A stretch of 64,000 nt of DNA from Hyphomonadaceae bacterium UBA1933 (GTDB lineage Bacteria; Pseudomonadota; Alphaproteobacteria; Caulobacterales; Aquidulcibacteraceae), in the NCBI GenBank assembly GCA_002337085.1, contig DDFH01000007.1, positions 1-64,000 of the forward strand, in the 5' to 3' direction. The notes under the pieces are model-generated. The model made no database searches. It was not told where the DNA came from and saw nothing but the letters and a program-made list of their open reading frames with translations. Made by a program: the position numbers and the translations under genes. Of the stretch, positions 36,003 to 44,897 are shown one piece after another; position 1 is the stretch's first letter, and each line of letters begins with the position of its first letter.

Positions 36003-38540
36003 ATGGTTTCGCAAAAACGAAGAACGATAAAAAAGAGTGCCTACTTAAGCGTAGCGGGCTTTGTTTTATTAGCAAGCAGCATATCTTATACAGATGCATT
36101 TGCACAAACTGCAAAAAAAAGTGCTGTAAAAACAAAGGGTAAAGTTGAAAGTGTGCTTCCTGCACAGCCTGCACCAGTAGCACCACAAGAAACACCCGCG
36201 CCACAAAAAGCCCCTGATATAATCAAGGCGATTGTCGTTGAGGGCAATCAACGTGTGGAAACAGAAACCATTCTTGCCTATGTTGCTATTACGCCTGGCG
36301 AAGCGTTTGATTCTGAACGTGTAGATATTTCACTTAAAGCACTGTTTGCGACAGGATTTTTTGCTGACGTAAAGTTTGAACAGCGTGGCGACGTGTTGGC
36401 AATTAAAGTTGTTGAAAACCCAACAATTAACCAAGTTATTTTTGAAGGTCAAAAATCTTTAACTAAAGAGAAGCTTGAAAAAGAAGTTCAAATTAAACCT
36501 CGTGCATGGTTTTCTTTGGGGCGCGTACAGGCTGATAAAAAACGTATTATAGAACTATACAGACGTTCTGGTCACTTTGGTGCGGTTATAACACCGAAAA
36601 TTAAGGAATTGCCGCAGAACCGTGTTGACTTGATTTTTGAAATACAAGAAGGCGCAAAAACTGGCGTTCGTGATATTAATTTTATTGGTAATAATGCCTT
36701 TTCAGACAAGGATTTGAAGGGCGTTATTGCAACCCAAGAATCAAAATGGTACAAGTTCTTTTCAACCCGCGATAATTATGACCCAGATAAATTGGAATAT
36801 GACCGCGAAGAATTGACAAAATTCTATCTTAATAACGGTTATTATGATTTTAATATTAAATCAGCTGTTGCAGAATTAACGCCTGATCAAAAAGACTTCT
36901 ATTTAACCTTTACAATTGATGAAGGTGTTAAATATCGTTTTGGCGATATTAAGGTAAATACACAATTAGATAGACTTTCAACCGATGCATTAAAGGCTAT
37001 TGTTCCGGTTAAAGCTGGTAAGCTGTATGTTAAAGATCAAATCGATAAGGCAATTGAAGCAATCACATTTGCTGCTGGTTCAAAAGGCTATGCGTTCGTA
37101 GACGTAAGGCCGCGTGAAGTTGCAAATCCAGAAAAACACACAGTGGATATTCAATTTGATGTCGATGAAGGGCCTCGCGTCTATATTGAACGCATTGATA
37201 TCATTGGTAATACGGCGACCCTTGATAATGTTGTTCGCCGTGAATTGAGAATTTCCGAAGGTGATGCCTTTAACCGCGTACTTATGGATGCATCCAAAAA
37301 CCGTATTCAGGCGCTTGGCTTTTTTAAGGAAGTTGATGTTAAAGAAAAGAAAGGCACACTGCCTGATAGAACAATTGTCGAAGTTAAGGTCGAAGAACAG
37401 CCAACTGGCGAGTTGGCCTTCTCTGTTGGTTATTCTTCACAAGAATCTTATCAATTTGATATTTCAATTACTGAACGTAACTTACGTGGTCGTGGTCAAT
37501 TCTTCCGCTTCCGTATTGCAACAAGTTATTACACTAAAAATATTGATATTAGGTTCACAGAACCAAGATTTATGGGGCGCAATATTGCGGCCGGTGTTGA
37601 CGTATTCTCAGTTGAAACGGATTATTTGAATTACGCAAACTTCTTAAGCCGTTCAACTGGTGCCAACCTTCGTGTTGGCTTCCCATTATCAGCGGATAAA
37701 AATATAGGATTACACTATACCTTCCGTCGTGATACTATCGAAGTTCCAAATTCATCATGTTTTGATAGTACTGGTGCAATCCTTGCCACGGCTGATTCTA
37801 TATGTGCGTCTGCTGGTGATTATACGACTTCAATGCTTGGTTATAGCTTTGATTGGGATAGACGTAACAACCCCGTAAAACCAACCCGCGGCTTCTTTGT
37901 TGATGTAAGTCAAGATTTCGCAGGTGTTGGAACTGGCGTCAAATATCTTAAAAATGAAGTTTCTGGCGGTGTTTATTACGGGATTGTTCCTGGTTGGACC
38001 GCAAGTGCAAAGGCAAATGTTGGCTATATTGATGGCTTTGGTGGCGATAAAGTTCGTATTACTGACCGCTTCTTCAAAGGTGGCCCTTCGTTCCGCGGCT
38101 TTAAGATTGCTGGTGTAGGTCCACGTCGTATTTATGCAAATCGCGCAATTGTATCTACTGATAGTAATGGTGTGAATACATATTCAAATGATGTCACTTA
38201 CACCTATGGCGACGCATTGGGTGGTAAAGCATACGCAATTGGTTCGTTTGAATTAACTGTTCCAACGCCATTACCTGAATCTTATGGTATATCTGCATCA
38301 CTATTTACCGATTTTGGTACATTAGGTGTGCTTGATAAGCGTGACAAATATTCTGGTGATGTTGCCGCTGGAACATATGCGACTACAAGAGATGGTTTGG
38401 CGCTTCGTGCATCGGCTGGTTTATCTGTATTCTGGACATCGCCATTCGGCCCAATCAGATTCGACTTTGCATATCCTTTTGCTAAACAAGATTATGACAA
38501 AACTGAGAACTTTAGGTTCTCAACATCGACACAATTCTAG
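36003..38540 (+). CDS. bamA: Outer membrane protein assembly factor BamA
   Basis: 845-residue outer-membrane insertase. The signal peptide (KRRTIKKS, then a hydrophobic stretch) likely ends at AFA before QTAKK. A Pro/Ala/Lys-rich linker follows, then five POTRA domains (about 65-410) with repeats such as VEGNQRVETETILAY and FIGNNAFSDKDLKG, and the 16-strand barrel ending in STQF, with phenylalanine last as required for recognition. The barrel motif GGPSFRGF is at about residue 693. ATG 36003 has AAAGG upstream; ATG 35982 is less likely. Confidence 0.96.
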   Translation: MVSQKRRTIKKSAYLSVAGFVLLASSISYTDAFAQTAKKSAVKTKGKVESVLPAQPAPVAPQETPAPQKAPDIIKAIVVEGNQRVETETILAYVAITPGEAFDSERVDISLKALFATGFFADVKFEQRGDVLAIKVVENPTINQVIFEGQKSLTKEKLEKEVQIKPRAWFSLGRVQADKKRIIELYRRSGHFGAVITPKIKELPQNRVDLIFEIQEGAKTGVRDINFIGNNAFSDKDLKGVIATQESKWYKFFSTRDNYDPDKLEYDREELTKFYLNNGYYDFNIKSAVAELTPDQKDFYLTFTIDEGVKYRFGDIKVNTQLDRLSTDALKAIVPVKAGKLYVKDQIDKAIEAITFAAGSKGYAFVDVRPREVANPEKHTVDIQFDVDEGPRVYIERIDIIGNTATLDNVVRRELRISEGDAFNRVLMDASKNRIQALGFFKEVDVKEKKGTLPDRTIVEVKVEEQPTGELAFSVGYSSQESYQFDISITERNLRGRGQFFRFRIATSYYTKNIDIRFTEPRFMGRNIAAGVDVFSVETDYLNYANFLSRSTGANLRVGFPLSADKNIGLHYTFRRDTIEVPNSSCFDSTGAILATADSICASAGDYTTSMLGYSFDWDRRNNPVKPTRGFFVDVSQDFAGVGTGVKYLKNEVSGGVYYGIVPGWTASAKANVGYIDGFGGDKVRITDRFFKGGPSFRGFKIAGVGPRRIYANRAIVSTDSNGVNTYSNDVTYTYGDALGGKAYAIGSFELTVPTPLPESYGISASLFTDFGTLGVLDKRDKYSGDVAAGTYATTRDGLALRASAGLSVFWTSPFGPIRFDFAYPFAKQDYDKTENFRFSTSTQF

Positions 38541-38598
38541 GCTAAGTGGGCTATAAATAAATTATTATTAAGCCATATGCCAATAAATGGAGTATTAA

Positions 38599-39228
38599 AT
38601 GAAAAAATTAATTAGCGCAGGTGTAGTTGCTTTGAGCCTTGTTGGAACTGGCGCTTTTGCGCAGACTGCATCATCTGTTTTGGTTGCAAACCTTCAAGAA
38701 GTCATCGTTACTACTGACGCTGGCAAAGATATGAACAATAAATTGACTGCAATTGCGAATGCAATGAAGACCGAACTTACTCCTGAAGGCACCGCAATTG
38801 ATGCGGAAGTTACCCGCCTTGAGCAAACGCCTGCTTCACAGCTTCAGTCTGATGCTTTTATCAAACAACGTGACGCGTTGAACGTTCGTGCGCAAAATTT
38901 TGAGCTTAAGAAGCGTAAAGTTTCTGCTGATCTTCAAGCAACTCGTCAAGACGCTCTTGATAAATTCCAAACTGCGCTTGATCCGGTTGTAAAGTCATTA
39001 ATGGCTGAAAAAAATGCGACTGTTTTATTAGATTCTTCAATGGTAACTTATGCGGTTCCTTCTGTTGATGTAACTTCAACTTTGGTTGCTAAAATGAACG
39101 CAACTACAAAAACAATTGCTGTTATACGTCAATCAGTTCCAGTTCAGGGTGAAGCACCAAAAGCAGCTTCTCAACCTGCAACTACTACAACAGGTGCACC
39201 TCTTCCGCGTCAGCCTGGTAAAAAATAA
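38599..39228 (+). CDS. OmpH/Skp-family periplasmic chaperone
   Basis: 209 residues with a clear signal peptide (MKKLISAGVVALSLVGTGAFA, cut after residue 21). A long helical, coiled-coil-prone middle follows (about 75-125, rich in Lys, Gln, Ala), as in the tentacles of Skp, then a Pro/Thr/Ala tail. Its place between bamA and lpxD is the classical position of ompH/skp. Skp holds unfolded outer-membrane proteins for BamA. Sequence conservation is low, as usual for this family, so the call rests on architecture and neighbours. Confidence 0.85.
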   Translation: MKKLISAGVVALSLVGTGAFAQTASSVLVANLQEVIVTTDAGKDMNNKLTAIANAMKTELTPEGTAIDAEVTRLEQTPASQLQSDAFIKQRDALNVRAQNFELKKRKVSADLQATRQDALDKFQTALDPVVKSLMAEKNATVLLDSSMVTYAVPSVDVTSTLVAKMNATTKTIAVIRQSVPVQGEAPKAASQPATTTTGAPLPRQPGKK

Positions 39229-39236
39229 AACACGCT

Positions 39237-40232
39237 ATGATAGATAGTCGTTTCTATGATTTTATGCCGCCAATGCTTGCAAAAGATATTGCAAGCCTAA
39301 TTGGCGGCGTAATTATTGGGAATGAAACAATTCCAATTTCATGTGTAGCCAGTATAGATAACGCACAAATATGTGATTTAACTTATTGTGAAGATTGGAA
39401 GGCAGATGGTGAAATTCAAACATCTGCTGGATTAGTTATCATTAAAGAAAATCTTGTTGAAAAACTTCCAGAAGGCATGAATGCAATAATTGTTAAATCG
39501 CCAAGGTTTTCTTTTTCAAAATTTGCCACAAAATTTATTTCAGATAAATTTACGCATACTGATTCAAGAGTAGATGCAAATATTGAAACAGGCGTTATTA
39601 TTGGCGCAGGAACTATTATTGGCAAGAATGTTGAAATTGGCGAAAATACAATAATTGGCGCAAATTCATGTATTTCTGAAGGCGTAACGATTGGAAGAAA
39701 TTGCCAAATTGGCACTGGCGTATCAATTACTTGCGCCTATATTGGCGATAATGTGAAAATTGGTGCTAATAGCGTTATCGGTAAATCTGGTTTTGGGGTT
39801 GTTGGTGGTGAAGACGGTATTATCGATGTGCCACAATTTGGGCGTGTTATTATACAAGATTCAGTAACTATTGGCGCACTATGCACAATAGATCGCGGCG
39901 CGTTTGACGATACTGTGATTGGCATGATGACTAAGACTGATAATCATTGCCATATTGCGCATAATGTTAAAATTGGTAAAGGCGTTGTTATGGCTGCGTA
40001 CGCGGGCATATCTGGCTCTGTGGTGGTTGGTGATTATGTTATGATGGGTGGTCGTGTCGGGATTGGCGATCACTTTAAAATCGGTGCAGGGGCAAAACTC
40101 GGGGCTGGTTCTGCGGTTTTATCAGATGTGCCTGCCGGTGAAACATATGTTGGCTATCCAGCAAAGACAAAATCAAAATTTTTGCGCGAAACCATTGCGT
40201 TAAGCAGATTGCTTGATAAAGGTAAAAGATAA
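39237..40232 (+). CDS. lpxD: UDP-3-O-(3-hydroxyacyl)glucosamine N-acyltransferase
   Basis: Third enzyme of lipid A synthesis, 331 residues. The N-terminal uridine-binding domain is followed by a left-handed beta-helix made of hexapeptide repeats (IGAGTIIGKNVEIGENTIIG and more). The catalytic histidine lies in DNHCHIAHNVKIG near residue 240. It is eight bases after ompH, inside the lpx cluster. Confidence 0.95.
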   Translation: MIDSRFYDFMPPMLAKDIASLIGGVIIGNETIPISCVASIDNAQICDLTYCEDWKADGEIQTSAGLVIIKENLVEKLPEGMNAIIVKSPRFSFSKFATKFISDKFTHTDSRVDANIETGVIIGAGTIIGKNVEIGENTIIGANSCISEGVTIGRNCQIGTGVSITCAYIGDNVKIGANSVIGKSGFGVVGGEDGIIDVPQFGRVIIQDSVTIGALCTIDRGAFDDTVIGMMTKTDNHCHIAHNVKIGKGVVMAAYAGISGSVVVGDYVMMGGRVGIGDHFKIGAGAKLGAGSAVLSDVPAGETYVGYPAKTKSKFLRETIALSRLLDKGKR

Positions 40233-40247
40233 CAGGGGGACTTTTAT

Positions 40248-40697
40248 ATGAGCGCTAATGAAATTATCGATTGTGAGGAAATTACAAATCGTATCCCACA
40301 TAGGTATCCATTTCTATTGGTTGATAGATGCCATTCATATGTTGAAGGCAAATCAATTATTGGCATCAAAAACGTAACTTTTAATGAACCGTTTTTTCAA
40401 GGACATTTCCCGAACCGTCCACTAATGCCGGGTGTTTTAATTATTGAAGCCATGGCACAAGCAAGCGCGGTTCTTATGAGCAAAACCCTCGATGTGGATA
40501 TATCAAAGGCTGGAATCATGTTTATGTCTGTTGAAGGTGCAAAATTCCGCCGCCCCGTTCGTCCTGGCGATATTCTTGAAATGAAAATAGAGGTGCTTTT
40601 GGCGCGTCGTAATATTTTTAAATTCAAAGGTCAAAGCATTGTCGATGGTGAGCTTGCTTGCGAAGCGGAATGGGCAGCCATGAAGGTTGATTTATAA
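40248..40697 (+). CDS. fabZ: 3-hydroxyacyl-ACP dehydratase FabZ
   Basis: Hot-dog-fold dehydratase of 149 residues in fatty acid synthesis. Catalytic H53 (FQGHFPNRPLMPG) and E67 (LIIEAMAQ) are present, with IPHRYPFLLVDR near the start. It draws on the same 3-hydroxyacyl-ACP pool as LpxA and LpxD, which explains the linkage. AGGGGGA lies before the start. Confidence 0.97.
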   Translation: MSANEIIDCEEITNRIPHRYPFLLVDRCHSYVEGKSIIGIKNVTFNEPFFQGHFPNRPLMPGVLIIEAMAQASAVLMSKTLDVDISKAGIMFMSVEGAKFRRPVRPGDILEMKIEVLLARRNIFKFKGQSIVDGELACEAEWAAMKVDL

Positions 40698-40714
40698 TTA
40701 ATAGGGGGCCGTTA

Positions 40715-41506
40715 ATGGCGCAAAATATCCACCCAACTGCGATTATTGATAAAAGTGCCGAAATTGGTGATAATGTAGAAATAGGCGCTTATTGCATTAT
40801 TGAAGGTAATGTTAAGATTGGGTCTGGAACGCGTCTTAGAAATCATGCGCAAATTCGTAATTACACCACATTAGGCGAAGATTGTTATGTCGATTCCTTT
40901 GCCGTAATTGGTGGCGCCCCACAAGACTTATCTTACAAAAATGAACCAACTACTTTGGTTATTGGTAACCGCTGTACAATGCGCGAATACGTTACCATGA
41001 GTAGGGGAACGCCAAATGGTAAAGGTGTTACCACGGTTGGCGATGATTGCTATTTTATGGCTAACTCACATGTTGGTCACGACTGTGTCGTTGCTAATAA
41101 TGTTATCATGGCAAACTCTGTTGCGCTTGCTGGCCATGTTACAATTGGTGAGCGCGTAATTCTTGGCGGTCTCTCTGCTGTTCATCAACATTGCCGTGTT
41201 GGTCGTCATGCATTTGTTGGCGGTCTTGCGGCTGTTGTTGCAGATGTTATTCCATATGGATCTGTTGTTGGGGTTCACGCCCATTTAGCAGGATTGAACA
41301 TCGTTGGCCTTAAGCGTCGTGGATTTAGCCGTGTACAAATTCATGAAATGCGCTCAGCCTATCGTATGCTTTTTTCAAATGAAGGTACAATGCAAGAACG
41401 TATTGAGGACGTTTTGGAAAGGTTCTCAAACATCCCTGAAGCAATTGAAATTGTAGAATTTGTTCGCGCAGAATCTTCCCGCCCAATTTGCTTACCGCGT
41501 GATTAA
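40715..41506 (+). CDS. lpxA: UDP-N-acetylglucosamine acyltransferase
   Basis: First enzyme of lipid A synthesis, 263 residues. The hexapeptide-repeat beta-helix begins IHPTAIIDKSAEIGDNVEIG; the catalytic histidine is in NSHVGHDCVVANN near residue 120; LAGLNIVGLKRRGFS and a helical C-terminus complete the trimer fold. It is coupled closely to fabZ (17 bases) and lpxI (2 bases). Confidence 0.96.
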   Translation: MAQNIHPTAIIDKSAEIGDNVEIGAYCIIEGNVKIGSGTRLRNHAQIRNYTTLGEDCYVDSFAVIGGAPQDLSYKNEPTTLVIGNRCTMREYVTMSRGTPNGKGVTTVGDDCYFMANSHVGHDCVVANNVIMANSVALAGHVTIGERVILGGLSAVHQHCRVGRHAFVGGLAAVVADVIPYGSVVGVHAHLAGLNIVGLKRRGFSRVQIHEMRSAYRMLFSNEGTMQERIEDVLERFSNIPEAIEIVEFVRAESSRPICLPRD

Positions 41507-41508
41507 CC

Positions 41509-42369
41509 ATGATCAAAGGTTTTGGCAAAATTGCAATCATTGCCGGTGGTGGTCAGCTTCCGGTAGAGCTTGCTGAAACCTTACAAGAACAAAAAAAAGA
41601 TTTTATAATTAGTAGAATTCGCGGAATAAGCGACGACACTTTGAGTTCATATCAAGGGCACGAGGTTGGCCTTGGTCAATTTGGCAAGCGTTTTGATTTA
41701 TTAAAAGCGGCAAACGTAAATTCTGTCGTTTTGGTTGGCTATATCAAGCGACCAGAATTTTCAAAAATTGGGCTTGATGCCTATGGCCTATCTATGCTCC
41801 CTAAAATGCTTACAGAGGGCAAGAAAGGCGATGATGCCTTATTACGCCTATTGGTGACTGAATTTGAAAAAAATGGCTTCACTGTGCTTGGTGTTGAAGA
41901 AATTCGCAATGATTTTATTGTTGGCGAAGGGGTTATCGGTAAAATTGCCCCAAATTCTGAAAATTTAGCAGACATAAAATGCGCAATACCAATTGCCCGC
42001 ACAATCGGCTCACTTGATATAGGTCAAGGAGTTGTTGTTTGCGATGGAATTACTCTTGCGGTAGAGGCACAAGAAGGCACGGATGAAATGCTTAAACGTG
42101 TTGGTAGCCTACCTGAAAATATTCGCGGTACAAAGAATTCACCAAAGGGCGTATTGCTAAAATGTCCCAAACCGATTCAGGAAATGCGGATAGATTTGCC
42201 AACAATTGGTATGACATCTGTTAAAAATGCTGCAAGTTCCGGTTTGGCCGGCATTGCATTAGAAGCTGGAAAATCCATTATTTTAGATCGTAAAAATGTA
42301 ATTGCTCTTGCTGATGAAATGGGCTTATTTATTTATGGGTTTTGCGAAAAAGATTTGAATGGCGGTTAA
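41509..42369 (+). CDS. lpxI: UDP-2,3-diacylglucosamine pyrophosphatase LpxI
   Basis: 286-residue protein of the LpxI (DUF1009) family, which replaces LpxH in alphaproteobacteria and makes lipid X by attack on the alpha-phosphate. The N-terminal IAIIAGGGQLPVELAE and the C-terminal domain with EMRIDLPTIGMTSVKNA, GLAGIALEAGKSIILDR and GLFIYGF are characteristic. It lies between lpxA and lpxB, as expected. Confidence 0.95.
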   Translation: MIKGFGKIAIIAGGGQLPVELAETLQEQKKDFIISRIRGISDDTLSSYQGHEVGLGQFGKRFDLLKAANVNSVVLVGYIKRPEFSKIGLDAYGLSMLPKMLTEGKKGDDALLRLLVTEFEKNGFTVLGVEEIRNDFIVGEGVIGKIAPNSENLADIKCAIPIARTIGSLDIGQGVVVCDGITLAVEAQEGTDEMLKRVGSLPENIRGTKNSPKGVLLKCPKPIQEMRIDLPTIGMTSVKNAASSGLAGIALEAGKSIILDRKNVIALADEMGLFIYGFCEKDLNGG

Positions 42370-42370
42370 T

Positions 42371-43504
42371 ATGGCGATACCAAAAAAATTACTGGTTATT
42401 GCTGCCGAGGCATCGGGTGACGAACTAGGTGCCGAATTTATAACTGAAGTTCGCAAAATTTCGCCTAATATTGAAATACGCGGCATGGGTGGCCCAAAAA
42501 TGGCAAAAGCTGGCGTCATTTCAGAAGTTTCAATCGATGGTCTTTCAATCTTTGGAATTATTGAAGCTTTTAAGGCATTAAAAATAGCTGAAGACAAAGC
42601 GGAAGAGATTGCTGAATATGCTGATTATTGGGAAGCTGATACTGCGGTTCTAATTGATTCTTGGGGATTTAGCGTAAGGGCAGGCAAGGCTTTAAAAAAA
42701 GCAATTCCTAATATTCGTCTTATAAAAATGGTTGGACCACAGGTTTGGGCAACAAGACCGGGGCGCGCGAAAAAACTTGCCAAAATCTTTGATGAATTAT
42801 GGTGTATCCATGACTTCGAGCTGCCATATTACAATGATTACGACATTAAAGTCTCGGTTATTGGTAATCCTGCATTAGCGCGCTTGAAAGCAGCCGAAGT
42901 TTACGATGGCACAAAACGCAAATATATTGGTTTATTGCCTGGCTCAAGAAATAGTGAAATAACAAAATTACTTCCAAATATGCTTGAGGCAGCAAAGCAG
43001 TTTAATCAAGCAACTCGTTTGCCATTTCTCTTGGTGGTTGCAAGCGGCAAAGAAAAACTTATTGATGATATAATTAAAGAAAGCGGCCTTGCGGACGAAA
43101 AATGGCTTTTCAAAGTTGACGAAACTATAAAAGAAGCGTCTTTCTTGCAAATGCGTGCGGCAATTGCTTGTTCTGGTACAGTTACGACTGAGCTTGCTGT
43201 GGCAAATGTGCCGATTATTATGGGTTATCGTCTTGATGCCATATCTTATTTTATTGCCAAGACATTCTTGTTGAAAACAAAATACGTGAATATAATTAAC
43301 GTTGAAATGAATGCGGAAATTATACCAGAATTATTACAAGGCGAATTTTATCCAGATAATATTTTATGGCACTTGGTCAAATTACTTAAAGATAGCAAAC
43401 TTAGAAATAAGCAACTTATGTATCAAAATTTAGCACTTAAAAAAATGGGGCTAGGTTCGCAGCCCGCTGCCGAAGTTGCAGCAAGATTATTACTTAATCA
43501 ATAA
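42371..43504 (+). CDS. lpxB: Lipid A disaccharide synthase
   Basis: GT-B glycosyltransferase (family 19), about 377 residues, joining lipid X and UDP-diacylglucosamine. It starts with KLLVIAAEASGDELGAEF; RGMGGPKMAKAG, PQVWATRPGRAKKL, GLLPGSRNSEI and ACSGTVTTELA are family motifs. ATG 42371 has TGGCGG upstream; ATG 42359 inside lpxI is an alternative. It ends the pyrH-lpxB series immediately before a terminator. Confidence 0.95.
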   Translation: MAIPKKLLVIAAEASGDELGAEFITEVRKISPNIEIRGMGGPKMAKAGVISEVSIDGLSIFGIIEAFKALKIAEDKAEEIAEYADYWEADTAVLIDSWGFSVRAGKALKKAIPNIRLIKMVGPQVWATRPGRAKKLAKIFDELWCIHDFELPYYNDYDIKVSVIGNPALARLKAAEVYDGTKRKYIGLLPGSRNSEITKLLPNMLEAAKQFNQATRLPFLLVVASGKEKLIDDIIKESGLADEKWLFKVDETIKEASFLQMRAAIACSGTVTTELAVANVPIIMGYRLDAISYFIAKTFLLKTKYVNIINVEMNAEIIPELLQGEFYPDNILWHLVKLLKDSKLRNKQLMYQNLALKKMGLGSQPAAEVAARLLLNQ

Positions 43505-43506
43505 AA

Positions 43507-43530
43507 AAAGCCCCTGAAATCAGGGGCTTT
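43507..43530. terminator. Bidirectional terminator between lpxB and gltA
   Basis: AAAGCCCCTG (43507-43516) pairs with CAGGGGCTTT (43521-43530) around AAAT. On the - strand it is followed by seven T residues, so it is strongest for gltA; on the + strand the T run is short. Confidence 0.88.
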
Positions 43531-43552
43531 AAATTTATAAATATTGCTTTGA

Positions 43553-44857
43553 TTATCTTTTATTCAAAGGAACATAATCACGTTTGGTTGCGCCGGTATA
43601 AATCTGACGAGGGCGGCCAATTTTCTGCATAGGATCTTCATACATTTCAGTCCATTGAGAAATCCAACCAACTGTTCTTGCAAGTGCAAACAACACAGTA
43701 AACATCTCAACAGGGAAGCCCATAGCTTTAAGAGTAATACCTGAATAGAAATCGATATTTGGATAAAGTTTACGGTCGATAAAATACGGATCAGAAAGCG
43801 CAATTTTTTCAAGCTCAACCGCCACATCAAGCAATGGATCATCTTTAATGCCAACGGCTTCAAGAACTTCATGACACGCTTTTTGCATAACTTTTGCGCG
43901 TGGGTCATAGTTTTTATAAACGCGGTGACCAAAGCCCATAAGGCGTACGCCAGAGTTTTTGTCTTTAACTTTTTCGATAAATGCAGGAATGTTGTCAACA
44001 TGGCCAATTTCTTCAAGCATTTTCAAGCAAGCTTCGTTTGCACCACCATGTGCAGGGCCCCAAAGTGAAGCAATGCCAGCCGCAATACATGCAAATGGAT
44101 TTGCTTCAGAAGAACCAGCAAGACGAACGGTTGAAGTTGATGCGTTTTGCTCATGGTCTGCGTGAAGGATAAAGATTTTATCCATTGCTTTTGCAAGAAC
44201 AGGATTAACCACATAATCTTCCGCAGGAACTGCAAAACACATGCGTAAGAAGTTAGCAGCATAACCAAGATCATTTCTTGGGCTGATGAAAGGTTGGCCT
44301 AGCCAATATTTAAATGCACGTGCCGCAAGTGTCGGAACTTTTGCAATCAAGCGGTTTTGCGTAACTTTACGCTGAATTGGATCATGAATATTAAGGCTAT
44401 CATGATAGAAAGCCGATAATGCACCAACAGCAGCAACCATCACTGCCATTGGGTGTGAATCGCGACGAAACCCTTCGAAGAAGCGGTCAAATTGTGCATG
44501 AACCATAGTGTGACGAGTGATTGTATATTCAAAATCATCAAACTCTTCTTTGGTAGGCAATTCACCTTTTAGAAGCAAATAACAAACCTCTAAGAAGCTT
44601 GAATTTTCAGCCAATTGGTCAATTGGATAACCACGGTGCATAAGGACACCAGCATCACCATCAATATATGTGATTTGGCTTTCGCATGAAGCAGTAGAGG
44701 TAAAACCAGGGTCATAGGTGAACATACCCGTTTCGGCGTATAGTTTACGTATATCCAAAACATCAGGGCCTATTGAACCTGAATAGATAGGAAGATCAAT
44801 TTTTTTACCATTGACTTCTAGTGTTGCACTTCCATTTGGTTTTACTTTGTTTTCCAT
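43553..44857 (-). CDS. gltA: Citrate synthase (type II)
   Basis: Hexameric-type citrate synthase of 434 residues, the entry enzyme of the TCA cycle. H270 (GPAHGGANEA) and H311 (MGFGHRVYKNYDPRA) are the catalytic histidines, and LHADHEQNASTSTVR is also conserved. An N-terminal beta domain (about 1-60) is that of the Gram-negative allosteric form. AGGGGA precedes the ATG. It lies 40 bases after gltX on the same strand, so the two are probably co-transcribed. Confidence 0.97.
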   Translation of the reverse strand: MENKVKPNGSATLEVNGKKIDLPIYSGSIGPDVLDIRKLYAETGMFTYDPGFTSTASCESQITYIDGDAGVLMHRGYPIDQLAENSSFLEVCYLLLKGELPTKEEFDDFEYTITRHTMVHAQFDRFFEGFRRDSHPMAVMVAAVGALSAFYHDSLNIHDPIQRKVTQNRLIAKVPTLAARAFKYWLGQPFISPRNDLGYAANFLRMCFAVPAEDYVVNPVLAKAMDKIFILHADHEQNASTSTVRLAGSSEANPFACIAAGIASLWGPAHGGANEACLKMLEEIGHVDNIPAFIEKVKDKNSGVRLMGFGHRVYKNYDPRAKVMQKACHEVLEAVGIKDDPLLDVAVELEKIALSDPYFIDRKLYPNIDFYSGITLKAMGFPVEMFTVLFALARTVGWISQWTEMYEDPMQKIGRPRQIYTGATKRDYVPLNKR

Positions 44858-44897
44858 TCTTATCCCCTAGCTTTATAGCATTTTGGTATTCAGTATA